A DNA stretch of 64,000 nt from contig JAGTTD010000014.1 in assembly GCA_018398585.1 (NCBI GenBank), positions 20,521,387 through 20,585,386 of the forward strand. Reading direction: 5' to 3'. This stretch comes from Simmondsia chinensis (taxonomy: Eukaryota > Streptophyta > Magnoliopsida > Caryophyllales > Simmondsiaceae). The notes beneath the pieces are model-generated. The model had not been told where the DNA came from and made no database searches. It worked only from the letters and a program-made list of their open reading frames with translations. This document shows, in pieces, positions 1 through 11,472 of the stretch (the stretch's first letter is position 1; each line of letters starts with the position of its first letter). Position numbers and translations under genes: made by a program.

Positions 1-1
1 A

Positions 2-2476
2 TATGGACTTGTAATTGTTGATTATTACTCCCGCTTGACTTGGGTCCTTTTCCTTTCTCATAAGAGTAAAGCATTTGAAAAATTTTGTAAAAAGGTACAA
101 AATGAAAACGATTTGAAAATTGTTTCAGTTAGAAGCAATCATGGAAGGGAATTTGAAAATGATGATTTTGAAATTTAATGTGATTACTTTGGAATTGATC
201 ACAACTTTTCAACACCTCGAACTCCTCAACAAAATGGAGTGGTTGAAAGAAAAAATAGAACCCTTGAAGAAATGTCAAGAACAATTATTTGTGAAAATAA
301 CTTGCCTAAATCTTTTTGGGCCGAAACCGTCAACACCGCTTGCTATATTTTAAATCGAGCTTTAATATGACCAATTTTAAAGAAAACACAGTATGAACTT
401 TGTAAAGGTAGAAAGCCAAACATTGCATATTTTAAACCTTTTCGGTGCAAATACTTCATTCACAACAATGGCAAAACAAATCATGGAAAATTTGATTCAC
501 GAGTTGATGAAGGTATTTTCATTGGATATTCTTTAACAACCAAAGCATATAGAGTCTAAAATAAAAAGACAAAGGTTGTAGAAGAGTCTATACATGTAGT
601 TTTTGATAAAACCAATGTCTTGTCCTCTAGAACTCCTTGTGATGACGATGATATAGTAATCAAACCAATAAACATCACACACTCATCTAATGAGCAAGAA
701 AAGGTTATATTTAATGCTCAAATGAATAAATCAAAAGAAGATAACCAAAATGTAGAATCCAAAGAGGAAAACTTACCACAAAATTAGAAATACTTGAAGG
801 ATCATCCAACAAGTCAAATCATTGGTGATCCCTCTCAAGGTGTAAAAACTAGGCATGCATTAATGGAATATTGTCATTTATCTGCATTCATCTCTCTTGA
901 AGAGCCCAAGAACTTAAAAGAAGCTTGTAATGACGCAAATTGGATAATGGCAATGGAGGAAGAGCTCAACCAATTCAAGAGAAGTGATGTATGGGAACTT
1001 GTAGATAGACCCCAAGATCATCAAGTCATAGGTACCAAGTGGGACTACCACAACGAGAAGGATGAGGAAGGTAACGTGGTAAGAAATAAGGCAAGGTTGG
1101 TAGCTAAAGGCTATAACCAAGAAGAAGGTATAGACTACGAGGAAACCTTTGCTCCTGTTGCTAGACTAGAAGCTATTAGACTCTTATGTGCATTTGCTTC
1201 GTTTAAAGGTTTCAAACTTTTTCAAATGGATGTTAAAAGTGCATTTTTAAATGGTCTTATTGAAGAAGAGGTTTATGTTGAACAACCACCTGGATTTGAG
1301 GATGACAAATTTTCCAATCATGTTTTCAAACTCAAAAAGATACTCTATGGATTGAAACAAGCTCCTAGAGCTTGGTATGAGAGATCGAATTCTTTTTTAA
1401 TGGAAAATGGATTTTCAAGAGGAAAAGTTGACAACGCACTTTTTATCAAGCACTCTAAACATGACATTCTTATCGTACAAATTTATGTTGATGACATAGT
1501 GTTTGGTGCTACTATTCCATCTCTTTGTGAAGAATTTGCAAATCTTATGAGTAGAGAATTCGAAATGAGTATGATGGGAGAACTCAACTACTTCGTTGGA
1601 TTACAATTCAAGCAAGGCAAGGAAGGAATTTTCATCAACCATGTCAAGTACATAAAGGAAATGCTCAAGAAATTTGGCATGGAAAATTCTAAGGCAATAG
1701 CAACACTAATGAGCTCAACTCTTAAGTTAGATATGGATGAAAAAGGTAAAAAGGTGGACCAAAAGCTATATCGAGGTATGATCGGATCCCTTTTTTACCT
1801 TACCGCTAGTAGACCTGATATATTGTTCAGTGTATGTTTATGTGCTAGATTTCAAGCATGTCCCAAAGAATCTCATCTATGTGCCGCAAAAAGAATATTT
1901 CGATACCTAGTTGATACTCCTACTTGAGGCATATTTTACCCTAAATGTGATTTCTTTGATTTAGTTGGATATAGTGATGCAGATTTTGCAGGATACAAAG
2001 TGGACCGAAAATTGACTAGTGGTACTTGTCAATTCCTTGGTCACGCTTTGGTATCATGGTTTAGCAAAAAGCAAAATTCCGTTGATTTATCCACTGTCGA
2101 GGCCAAATATGTTGCATGTGGTAGTTGTTGTGCTCAAATGTTATGGTAAATGTATCAATTAAATGACTATGGCATTCATGTTAACCATGCTCCCATAATG
2201 TCTGATAACACTAGTGCTACATGCCTAACTAAAAATCTGGCTCAACATTCATGAACAAAGCATATTGAGGTTCGACATCATCTTATTTGTGATCGTGTGC
2301 TCAAAAGAGATGTCATTGTAAAATTTTTTCCCACCAATGACCAATTAGTGGACATTTTTACTAAACCTCTAGGTGAAACAATCTTTTACAACATTGAAGT
2401 AAAGTTGGCATGTGTAATCTATCATCTTGACCTTGATTGCATACATGAGTCATTTGCATTTAATATTGAGTTTTAA
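2..2476 (+). pseudogene. Ty1/copia (SIRE-like) pol: integrase, RT, RNase H, decayed
   Basis: Seen: one reading frame (frame 2) runs from the left edge to about 2476 and is broken by stops near 176, 367, 557, 785, 1925, 2146 and 2252. In order it holds the integrase core (VDYYSRLTW near the edge, then SNHGREFEN, where copia integrases have Asp instead of this Asn, then PQQNGVVERKNR with the catalytic Glu), the copia RT (residues such as [22 protein letters not shown], and the YVDDIVFG active site near 1483-1506), and RNase H (YSDADFAG near 1970, VDIFTKPL near 2350). Known: this IN-RT-RH order defines Ty1/copia. Inferred: a dead 3' half whose gag and protease lie left of the window. The downstream tract and LTR style point to the SIRE/Maximus lineage. 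Confidence 0.95.
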
Positions 2477-3236
2477 TACTCATCATAAAAGAGCTCCAAT
2501 GGGCCAAGTATTCTTATCCAATTCATGGATATAGGAACTTGGACCAATTTTTAAAAATATCAATAAAAAAAAAAAAACAGACCCTTTTTTTTTTCTTTCA
2601 CTTCCCAATCTTAACCCCTCTTCATTCATCTTCAACACACACACTCTCTCTCTCTCTCTCTCTCTCAAACCCTAACACTTTTTCTTCAAATTTTCTCTAA
2701 AAACCATCATATTTCTTCAAATTTCTTCCAAAAGTTTACTATAAATCAAGTTTCTAACTACATTTCAACATCAAAACCTTCAATTTTTGCCAAAAACTCA
2801 TCTTTTCCTCTTTAAAAAAAATTAAATAAAAAACTAATAAAAAAAAATAAGAAAACAATTTTGGAGCTACATTGTCATTATTATATGAAAACTATACTTT
2901 AATTGTTGCAATGTTATGATTCATTCTTGTGTTTATTCATGCTCGTGCTGACATTTTCTATCCCTCATCTTGTGCTTTTTGTTGATGACAAAGGGGGGAG
3001 AAAAATTGGTGTGTAATATTCATACATAGTTACGTGCTTGACTGAGAAATGTTAAAAAGGATCCCTAAAATGCATCAACTTTGGGGGAGCAATTGAGTTT
3101 GACCCTTAATCATGATATACATTGCTCCATAAGTTCATAGTCATGTGTATGCTTCAATAAGTGAATACTTTTATGGTGAAATCTATGCTTCAACTTTCAC
3201 ATTTCCAAGAGAAAACACCAATTGTTTGTCATCATC
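2477..3236 (+). other. copia 3' non-coding internal region
   Basis: About 760 bases between the end of the copia RNase H frame and the polypurine tract. I see no supported coding frame. It is A/T rich, with a TC dinucleotide run at about 2644-2666 and an internal purine-rich block (AAAGGGGGGAGA) near 2989-3002 that resembles a second polypurine tract. SIRE/Maximus elements commonly have a long 3' region, sometimes with an env-like ORF, but none is recognisable here. Confidence 0.7.
2644..2666. repeat. (TC)n microsatellite
   Basis: Uninterrupted CT/TC dinucleotide repeat of about 11 units preceded by a short AC run, within the copia 3' non-coding region. Confidence 0.9.
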
Positions 3237-3250
3237 AAAAAGGGGGAGAT
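3237..3250 (+). promoter_or_regulatory. copia polypurine tract (plus-strand primer)
   Basis: AAAAAGGGGGAGAT lies directly before TGTTGG, the start of the LTR. This is the standard copia arrangement, in which the purine tract primes second-strand synthesis, and it fixes the LTR start at 3251. Confidence 0.9.
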
Positions 3251-3918
3251 TGTTGGACCTAAAGCCAATATTATTCCAATTTTGATGATAAAAACCATTT
3301 AGTGAGTCATGAGAGTTGAATTGTTCCAATCTTGTTTTTAAGTGACTTATAAGAAAGCTAGGAACATCAAGATTAATCATGGATACGAAGCTTTCCAAAA
3401 GATGATAAATCAAGAGGAAAAGAGATAAAAGCTGAAGAGAAGATATATCCAAATTGAAGAGAACGTGATCTGAGTCCGAGCATCCTAAAGTTATTTATTT
3501 TTATTGTCCAGGACTTAGGATCAGGATATATTAATTGAGTCCAAGTCTCAATATTGATATGTGATGCTCTTACAAAAATGTTTTTGAAAACTATTTTAGA
3601 AAGTTGATTTATCAAATTTTATTGAAAAATATCCAAGTCAAAATTAAACCAATCTAACTTATCAATTAAAATACTTTTTAAGATTGGTACTTTGAAAAGT
3701 ATGATCAAATCAAATAAAAATTAAATTTTAATGTGTGATGATGTAGCTTAATTAGTGGAACAAATCATTTTTATGATCAAAGTTAAGTGGGAAATAAATT
3801 CAAAAAATTGAACAAATATAGTAATTAATCAATCAATTTTTTAACTTAGGAAATGTGATAAGAGTATCCCACCAATCAAGCAAATTGATCAAAACATGTA
3901 AATGCACCCAGGTAGACT

Positions 3919-4018
3919 GAGTGTCGACACACAGATGGTATGTGTTGGCACACAGGCTTACAGTAGCCACCAAGAGCTGCTGTGTGTCGACACAAAGAGT
4001 CTGTGCGTCGACACACAA
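3919..4018. repeat. cluster of GTGTCGACAC palindromes in copia LTR
   Basis: Four copies of a 12-14 bp palindrome around TGTGTCGACACA lie at about 3921-3932, 3941-3954 (degenerate, TTGGCA core), 3983-3994 and 4003-4016, upstream of the TATA-like box at about 4110. Their position just upstream of the putative promoter makes a role as transcription-factor sites possible, but this is inference. Confidence 0.75.
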
Positions 4019-4384
4019 ACTGAAAAAGTTCAAAACAGCTAATTTTGACTTGATTTCTTTCCAAAACCTTTCCCAACTTTTTGAATGTCTTATAGGCCCT
4101 CATTTGCCTATAAATAGGGCTTGAATGTTTTGGTTGAAATCATCCAATACTCTCTAAGCATTCTTTGATAAAAAGTTCTCTTACATACTTGCCCTTTAAA
4201 GGTTTGTTTTAAAGTTTTGTTTAAAACTTTTATTATAGCATCACTTGTTCTCTTATTGTTGATCTTTGAGCTTTATTGGCATATCCTTAGCTTTGGCTAA
4301 GCTTGATCAAGTGTCAATTCACTCTTGAAAGAGTGAAGAATTTTAGTGCTTTAATTCTTTCATTGCTTTATTCAAATTTATTGC

Positions 4385-4512
4385 ATTGTAAAGGTTGGGT
4401 CCTGAGCCTACAGTTACAAAAGGATCGATTGTAAAAGGATGGTCTTGAGCCTACGTGCAAAAAGACCGGTTATAAAGGTTGGATCCTGAGCCTATTTTTA
4501 AAAAGGATCATC
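4385..4512 (+). repeat. three imperfect tandem repeats in copia LTR
   Basis: Three imperfect units of roughly 40-50 bases share GGTTGGGTCCTGAGCCTA or GGTCTTGAGCCTAC followed by an A-rich AAAAGGATC or AAAAGACC block. They sit downstream of the putative promoter, so probably in the R/U5 part of the LTR. Confidence 0.7.
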
Positions 4513-4749
4513 GAGCTTAGTTAAAGACTCAAGTGACTAAGAGTAGTCACTTGAGAAGTGGACTCGCTTCCGGTTTGGAAGTGAACCACTATAAAAATCT
4601 TTGTGCATCCCTTTTATTTTTGTCTTTATCTTTTTCATGTAACGTTTATTGTTTTGCTTTTAATTAAATTTTTGGTTCATAAAGATTAAATTTTTTATTT
4701 ATAGCTAAAGAACCTAATTCACCCCCCCTCTTAGGTTGCCATTTGGACC

Positions 4750-5035
4750 TTTAGAGAGAATTAGATGAGAAAGAGAGAAAATATCTCAAAAAGATGATTG
4801 TAAATTTTTGATTGAATGAATGAAGATTACACTTAAGCCCACTCTTATACTAGATATATATACAATGTAAAAGGACAAGCTAAAACCAACTTACTAGAGC
4901 TTCAGCCGCCACAATTGACCTTACTTGACCCCTTTGCATCCGACTTAACTAACTTCTGAGACCATTGGCGCCAACACACCAATTCAATCATTACAATTCA
5001 GATGTTACAACACAACACTGAACTAAAGCTAATAC
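4750..5035 (-). mobile_element. LTR relic, chromovirus-like, minus
   Basis: Immediately after the truncated copia LTR comes a purine-rich stretch (AGATGAGAAAGAGAG), then TTGATTGAATGAATGAA and an A/T-rich segment. This is the same order seen in the minus-oriented gypsy LTRs at 14462-14864 and 52012-52343. The canonical TG terminus is missing, so this is a truncated or solo LTR remnant. Boundaries are approximate. Confidence 0.55.
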
Positions 5036-5089
5036 ACTGACTAACATAACAACAACAAGATCATAACTTAGTTCTATTCTTGTTTGGTT

Positions 5090-5371
5090 TGGAAGAAAGG
5101 CTTGTAAGATATTTTAGTGATTGGTTATGTCAGTTAGTGTTACATAATGAGCTAGATATTTTTAGTTGATTAGTTAGTTGAGCTCTTGCTAGTAGTATAA
5201 GTAGTTGTGTTCTTGCATTGTAATCCTCATTGTTGAATAATAAAAATATGTTCTTCCTCCCTAATTCTCTCTATTCCTTAATCTCTTAGTCTCTTCTCTT
5301 TTCTCTTCTTCTCTACTCAAATTCACCGTCTATCATAGGTTGTGAACTAAGATTCATCTTGAATCATGACA
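5090..5371 (+). mobile_element. LTR relic, gypsy-type, plus
   Basis: Pyrimidine-rich sequence (TCTCTTCTCTTTTCTCTTC) leads into TAGGTTGTGAACTAAGATTC and ends GAATCATGACA at 5371. This resembles the U5 end of the gypsy LTRs at 11473-11982 and, in reverse, 52012-52343. Sequence of the Tat-like fragment X1 starts at once after it. Its left limit is not clear, and it has no matching partner LTR in the window. Confidence 0.6.
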
Positions 5372-8290
5372 ACTAATCGTTTGGCTCAATCCCTGGAGTT
5401 TGAGATTCCTCTACAGGTTCGGGGAAATCTTCTTCATGGAAACAGTTCTCTATGTCAAACCATGTTGGCTTAACATGGTCCAAATGTTCCACTAGATTGA
5501 TGCTGATGTGGTAGTACTCGTCCTCATCTTCGGATGACTTTTAAGCTAATGAAATCTTAGCAAGTTGCTCCCACCTAGATTCCTTTTCTCAAAAGATGAG
5601 ATACTAGTCCATCTCTCAAGCTTCTTACGTGGCTCACTTTTACCAGCAGTGGTAAATGGTCTAGGTTCAGTTATTGTATCTTCGAGATCCATAGGCTCAG
5701 TTCTCTTACCTTTGTGAACTCTGGCTTCCTCTTTCGAGAGCCCAGATAAGCAAGTATCAAGCAAAGCTCTTCATTGTGCTGCCTTCTTTCTCAATTGCCT
5801 CGTCTTCTGAGTTCGAGCAAGGCTGGAGGGACCTACGTCCTTTTGCTCGAGGTGTTTCCTACTCCAATAATTACTAAAATGGACTCTAGAAGGCTGGTGT
5901 CCTGTCTGTTGTGGTCTCTTGTGTCCTCGTCAAGCAGGCGGTATTTTGGATTTATCGTTGGATGCCTAATCCTCATGATGTTCCAACCCTTTCAAGGGGC
6001 ATCTTCAATAGGATCATATTTGTTGGACTTTTTAGATGGTGTCTTCAATTCCAGGAGAGGATCAGCAAGGGAAATGTACTGATAAAGCAATCTGAGTTTC
6101 CTCATCGCTCCTTGTATTTTCCCACAACAATGGCAGCATGCCTTCTCTAGATCTCGAGATATTTTCTCTTGATTTGCATGGCTCTGAGTGTACCCATGAT
6201 CACTACTGATATCCATAGCGAACTCCTCAACCACTGTTAGCGTAACAGCTAAATTGTTGTGGAGTTCGATAAGTTCCTAAAAACCAAACACTTATTTGTG
6301 TGATGGAGTTTAGCAATGTGCCAAAGAAAAATTCAATCATCAAGCATACATACTAGCATTGGGAATCTTAGTATTCCCTCAATGACCAAACTTTCGAATA
6401 GGTTGTCCACCACCCTTGCTTTTTGAGTGTTGTTTAAAACCATCTTTCTCCTGTAGAGGGGGAAAGGATGGGCCTAGACACTACTGCAATCATTTTTAGC
6501 AAAGGTATTGATAACGTTGACTTGAAGAGGACTTAACACCTATCCTTCCTTCTCCAGGGAATATCAATTCCCTTGCCTCGATGGCATCTTACACGACGTT
6601 TCTAAAGATCAAGTAGTTCTTTGTTAAATGAGTCAACAAGTCATGTCATTTACATTATAACTTTCCCTTTGTTAAATTAGGGTCAAGTTTTCTTTGTTTA
6701 TCTGTAATCAAATGTGATATTGGCTCTTGAGAGGTTAAATGAATACTTCCTCAATTCTTGAGATTGATATGACTTCCCGGCTTTGATATCCTTCTGGACA
6801 AAAGGACGACAAACCAAAGGAGGTCCTTTGACATACTCAGCAATGTTAATTTCATAAGGATGATCTTCATCCTCTTAAATTAAGTTGTGTACCTAGGTTC
6901 AATACACTCTATTTCTCTTAAGGCTTTCTTCTTTTAAGACAACATTTTATCTAGCGGCACATTCTACCAGCTGTAGAAGCATCATGAATTATGAGCCTTC
7001 AAACTTCTTTCTAAATTCAATATCCAAGCCATTCAAGGCAAGCTCGACATATTCAAGTTCAGGAAGGGCTACAGTGCATTGTAACTTGGCTCTCTTGAAT
7101 TGCTTAATGTAATCTTCCACTGATTCACCTTGCTTCTTCTCATTTAAGCCAAGTCAGACATGGAAGTCCCTAGTTCAATTCTTGGGAACTGGCCTAGAAT
7201 TTCCTGGACATATCATCCTACCAGTAAATGGAATTAGGTTGCAGGCTAATGTACCATTGAAAGGTGGTTCTCGTTAAAGAACTTGGGAGCAACCTAATTT
7301 TTGTATGTTGATTGTTAGCCGCTTCTCTACATTGGCAATTCAACCTTGCTAAATGCTTTAGGGCAGACACACTACCTTCTCCTAAGAAAAGGGTAAACTC
7401 GAGGATTTTGTGTCCTTGTGGGAAAGGGTCGTCCTTGCTAATATAGTTAGGGTATGGCTTACTATAGAAGGTCTAATGATCCTTACGAAACCTGGCCCAT
7501 GCATCTGTTCAATAAGGGCGGCCAATTGGTCTCGGAGGTGAAGGCTAGGCACATGGTTATGCACCTTCCATTGCCTCCCCAGTGGTTAAGGGTTTCGAGG
7601 GGGATTAGCAGGATACATTTATGCTCGCATTATAATTGGGTGTGGGAATGGTTGTTGCCCCCATACCTGGGGTAACCCCATTGATCATATTGGCCAAGCA
7701 TTTGATTGGCAATGAAGTGTGTTCCAGCAGACCTTAGGTTATATATGGAATGCTTGGGAGCACACCTATATTAAAAAGGCTGTTGGTTCATCCTTGCTTG
7801 ATCAGTCTCCATGACATGATCTTTCAGGATGTGAGTGGTTAACTTGCCCTCCATTGTGATGACATTAAGGATGAGCTCCTGCTCCTAATGATGTCCATAT
7901 CTTGTTGTAATGGTGTGGGGCAGAACACTTGATGGGCTCACTTACAGGATTGTTAGGGTTTAAATATCCTCTATCGAGAGTGAGGATTTACTCTCTAGAG
8001 CTTTCCTGAGTACCCAAGTTTCGGGTTTTTTTTCGTGGGACCTCATATGTCCTCATTGTGGAGCATGTTTTAACCTCAAGAACCACATCAAAGTGGTAGT
8101 TATGCTCTTCACAATGACTGCTCAGGTTTAATACTATGTTCACCATAAGTAGTTGTGGACATGTTTATTCACTAGGTGCAAATTACAGTCCAAAAGACAT
8201 CAATATCATTAAGTGTGGGTCTCACTGCTCAATAATACTCTTTTTTTTTCTTCATTTTATAAAAATCGAATCATGTGGGGAATTCTTAGA
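5372..8290 (-). pseudogene. Tat-like Ty3/gypsy gag-side fragment X1
   Basis: No intact frame, but the reverse strand is homologous, segment by segment, to the plus-strand Tat-like element elsewhere in the window: 7620-7830 matches 13519-13676, 7382-7600 matches about 13740-13880 (HNHVP, then PFYSKPYPNYI-type residues), 6955-7160 matches 14130-14290 (gag core: EDYIKQFKR, LALNGLDIEFRK-like), 6000-6240 matches about 20820-21037, 5890-5990 matches about 42130-42240, and 5480-5650 matches 43128-43310. Known: retrotransposon gag domain. Inferred: a minus-oriented Tat-like copy cut on the left by the LTR relic at 5371 and on the right by the LTR at 8305. Expression is very unlikely. Confidence 0.75.
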
Positions 8291-8304
8291 ATTTGGGGAT
8301 TGGT

Positions 8305-8711
8305 TGTTATTTACACCCTAATTTCTAAAGGGGCTGGGATAACGCCGTTTGGGCAAAATGCCACATGCTCAACATGTGAGGTCCACCTGAAGGCAAGTTT
8401 GGTCTTTAGGTGCTAAAATAATGGTGGTTCCAGCCCAACATCATAAAGAGATGATCACCCTAACAAGGGCATCAACCACTCGAGGAATAAAGATGTTTGA
8501 AGGGTAAAGGAGCTCGAGTTCAAGGGACAGCCAAGAAGGCTGCAAGATAGGTGGTTTTACTTGGAGTGAAATATCATATACTTGGGCACTAAGCTTAATC
8601 CAAGAAGACACGGAGCATCTAGAAGGGACTCCCACTAAGATTATAGACGTGGGCACTAAGGAATTTCCTCCACTACTGAATTAAGGACATGTTCATTGAT
8701 ATTTTGCACAT
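8305..8711 (+). mobile_element. Tat-like element X2, 5' LTR, first part
   Basis: TGTTATTTACACCC onward is homologous to the reverse complement of 42720-43110, for example the segment around GATGATCACC and CTTGGGCACTAAGCTTAATC. The match runs to about 8711, where unrelated sequence (element D) starts, and resumes at 11983. A purine-rich stretch with GGGG precedes the start. Together the two parts give an LTR of about 0.82 kb. Confidence 0.7.
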
Positions 8712-8721
8712 GTAGGAGGGA

Positions 8722-9177
8722 ATGATAAAGAAAGCAAAGAGTAAAGCAAAGAGAAGCCATCTAAACGAAGCATTGAAAGATTTTTGGGGTAAAAAGAAGA
8801 TTACAAAGCAGAAATTGAAGCGTGATGTTGTGTGTCAGCCTAAGGAGCTTCTGAGTTTGCAAGAACAAAACAATGGACAACTGGTAGCTGTTGTAATTGA
8901 GTCCAAATCGAGTAAGGAACATCGGGATGGTCCAATGGAAGAAGTTAGGCAACAAGAGCTAACTCAAGCTACTGATTTTACTGATGTATATGCTATTATA
9001 CAAGTGTCGAATACAATAGAACATCTGAATTCAACTGGGAAGGTTAATGTTACTGCTGTAGAAGCAATGATACCATCACGAAATGTGTTAAGCAATTCTC
9101 CAAGGCATCTTGATACTCGAAATCAACATCTGATTGGTGATGATAGCAATGTACTTCATACATTGCAAGGTTCTTAA
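8722..9177 (+). pseudogene. unknown protein, N-terminal part, in element D
   Basis: A 151-codon open stretch starting ATG at 8722. The first 40 residues are strongly basic (MIKKAKSKAKRSH, then GKKKITKQKLKRD), which could suit nucleic-acid binding or nuclear entry, but I recognise no domain. The same frame continues past stops at about 9175, 9221 and 9227 into the 402-codon stretch at 9256, so the two probably once formed one protein. Start choice is uncertain because the element is truncated just upstream. Confidence 0.45.
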
Positions 9178-9255
9178 AGAGGAGAAATGGTGTATTCTAA
9201 TGCACACTTCCATGACAAGTAAGCTTAAGAACTGGAAGAAGATAGTCAATGCTTT

Positions 9256-10464
9256 GTGAAGCTAAAAAGAGTCAATGCCTTGTTGAAACGAAGTAACCTA
9301 GCTACTAAAGTACGATTTAAGATTCAACAAAGGCGAAGCATTGTGTATGTACAAGCAATTGAGTTGATGGAGGTGTATAAATTTAGTAATGTGCTAGAGC
9401 AGAATTCTGTTCAAACCAATGCCAGTTCAATGGATGTTTGGCATGGTTCTTGGGTTGAAAGAAGGGTACTTCAGGCAGCAACTTCTTATGATCAGCTTTC
9501 TTTTGATCTAGGAAAGGAAGATAAGGATCATAGCAAGTTGGAACATGAGGCTAAGTGGGAGAAAAGAGTGAATCCAACTGCCAAGGTGATTCGGCGGATG
9601 TTTAACTCAATTTCTGGAAGAGTTTTTGACATGTTCGAAGCTCACAAGCTGAGTAATGACTTGAGATTTAAGTCTGATCAGCCAACATCTGGAATAATTA
9701 ATGGTCTTTGGGTTATGTTGGATATGGGAAGACCCCCTGAAGTGTTGATAGAAACTGGGTTCTGCATTTGGGCTGGAATGACAGTGCTGGATAGTCATGA
9801 GGCAAGTGCATTGAGCTCCAAATTCAGATTGTGCATTAATCAAGCTATGGACAAAGAACATGCTCCAATGGTGCAACCAAATGGGAGGCCTCCTGAATTT
9901 AAGGTGGAGGTGCAGTATTTAAGGGCTGGAGCAAATTCATTTACTAAAATTGAGACATTCAATCAAGATCTGTCAAGTTGGGTAGCTGTAGAAGTAGAAG
10001 CAGTTCAGAGAGGATTTAATGGTGTTGGGAGCTTCTTGTTTGTAACTGAAGACAATAAGCATAGCCAAGTAGTGATGCAGAAGACAACAATTGGATTGTG
10101 GATTGAGTATGGAATCGAAAGAGGCATGGCAGCTACTGAGGAATTGAGACAAGTTCTGAATTCATGTACTGAGATCTGTTGTGTAACACTGCTACAGCAT
10201 ATTACATCAGGTAGAAGAAGCAGTATGTACACCAGCTGCAGAGTTAAGAATGGATCAGCCCTTGCTCTTGAATTATGCACAGCTGTTCAGATGCTCCATT
10301 GGTCCCTTATGCTAGTGTACTTCATGTTCATACTTAAGCTCATTGACAAGAAAGCAAAGCTTGATCATTTGAGGAAAATTTGGTGGCTGAATGAGCATGG
10401 GATCCAAGAGAGTCTTGAGAACAGGCTGGAAATTGCGAGCTGCAGCATTAGCAATGGCTTATAA
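9256..10464 (+). pseudogene. unknown protein, central part (402 codons), in element D
   Basis: The longest uninterrupted frame not belonging to gag or pol in the window. It is in the same frame as the stretch at 8722-9177. I recognise no family. Visible features: a basic N-terminus, a WHGSWVERR segment, two short GRPPE motifs (about 9727 and 9884) that recur as GRPPEV at about 11050, and a hydrophobic patch near residues 345-365 (LMLVYFMFILKLI) that could be a membrane segment. It has no zinc knuckle, DSG/DTG protease site, xxDD polymerase site or DDE signature. It could be an extra ORF of a retrotransposon, captured host sequence, or a very diverged gag. Function not assigned. Confidence 0.5.
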
Positions 10465-10487
10465 CATTGTTTCTTTAGCATTCAGTA

Positions 10488-11470
10488 ATGACTTATGAAA
10501 TCTTAGTTTGCATGGTCTATGCAAGAGTTTGGGAGGAAAAGGATGAGACTTTCAGATCTTGCAAGTTCACACTCAAGATTCAAGCAATAGAAGTAATAGA
10601 GGCTACTGAAAATTCTTGGAGAATTCCATTTCTTTCGCTGTCAGCAGCATATCAGATGCTAAATAGAATCACGATTGGTGCAGTTGTGTTCTTGAAAGGT
10701 CTTATGAACCTGTTGATGACAGGAAGTTGCTTTCTGAACCAAACACGAGCTAGATCCAATGACAGTAGCAGTCACAATTTGCTTGGGATCTACACTACCA
10801 AACTTCTGAATCCAGCAGTTAAGGAAGTGACATGGGAGAATATTGTAGTAAGAGATGAGCCGGGTGTGAATGGGCTTGGTAAAACAAAGTTCAAATATTA
10901 CATATGATGGAGGTGATCTATTGGCTGCGGCACTCTCCTTGGTATCTTACATGTTTCAACAACAATATGGTGTTGATGGGTAACTTCAGTAAAAATTGGA
11001 GGTTTCTGGAAGGCAATTGTGCTTCTTGGTTCACTTGGTTTGAGTTTGGAAGGCCTCCCGAGGTGTTCGAGGACATCATATGCAGTTTTATGGATTACAA
11101 ACAATTAAATTCTGTTGTGCAGCATACTACAAGTAGAATTCCAGATGTGTTGATCCATTTTTGGTCCTCTGCAGCAGCAACTTGGCTAAGATTCACATAA
11201 GAAGCTCTACAAACCTGCATCACCAAGGTTTCAGCTGCGACATTCCAGTGCACAAGTTCTTTTCTGCCGTTGATTGCTGCAAGTGATCTTCATTACACAG
11301 ATTTCAGCAAGGGATGTTGAGTATCAACACAGATTTTGAAGTGGGATATGTGCTCTCTTTGTTCTTCAGCTGCAGACTATTGCAAGGAATGTTTCCTTCA
11401 TCAATGTGTGTTCTTCAAGTTTAACTCTCTTCTTGATTCTTGGGGACAAGAATCTTTTAAAGGAGGGAGT
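10488..11470 (+). pseudogene. unknown protein, C-terminal part, frameshifted, in element D
   Basis: Coding-like sequence continues after 10464 in other frames: 10488-10907 (139 codons) and 10904-11200 (98 codons, with WFEFGRPPEVFEDI near 11040), then shorter pieces to the polypurine tract. The last residues before the tract (SWGQESFKGGSN, reading into the purines) resemble in style the pol ends of the chromoviruses here, where DKN.FK also overlaps the polypurine tract. At least two frameshifts are needed to join the parts. Function unknown. Confidence 0.4.
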
Positions 11471-11472
11471 AA
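11459..11472 (+). promoter_or_regulatory. polypurine tract of element D
   Basis: AAAGGAGGGAGTAA directly precedes TGTTGTGATT, the LTR start. This sets the orientation of D as plus. Confidence 0.8.

Larger units (their letters stand above)
3251..4749 (+). mobile_element. copia 3' LTR (SIRE/Maximus type), end truncated
   Basis: The LTR starts TGTTGGACC after the polypurine tract. Near its end it has the C-tract motif TTCACCCCCCCTCTTAGG, seen in SIRE/Maximus LTRs, followed by TTTGGACC, which is the expected inverted partner of the start but lacks the final bases before unrelated sequence begins at about 4750. A TATA-like box (CCTATAAATAGG) lies near 4108-4120. Two internal repeat blocks are listed separately. 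The length of about 1.5 kb is typical of the lineage. No coding frame is supported; short frames in it are chance. Confidence 0.85.

Noticed and set aside
2989..3002. LTR start after the first purine block AAAGGGGGGAGA
   Set aside because: It is not followed by TG with an LTR-like sequence; the second tract at 3237-3250 directly precedes TGTTGG and is the better polypurine tract.
3833..4124. Overlapping Cys/His/Thr-rich open frames around 3833-4124 on both strands
   Set aside because: They arise from the GTGTCGACAC palindromic repeats in the copia LTR. Composition is repeat-driven.
5774..6150. Plus-strand open frames of 79-102 codons
   Set aside because: The reverse strand is homologous to Tat gag-side sequence at 20820-21037 and 42130-42240; the plus-strand frames are shadows.
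8722..10464. Normal plant host gene
   Set aside because: The stretch ends in a polypurine tract and LTR, lies inside a Tat LTR, has several stops and frameshifts, and shows no intron-exon structure or recognised domain.
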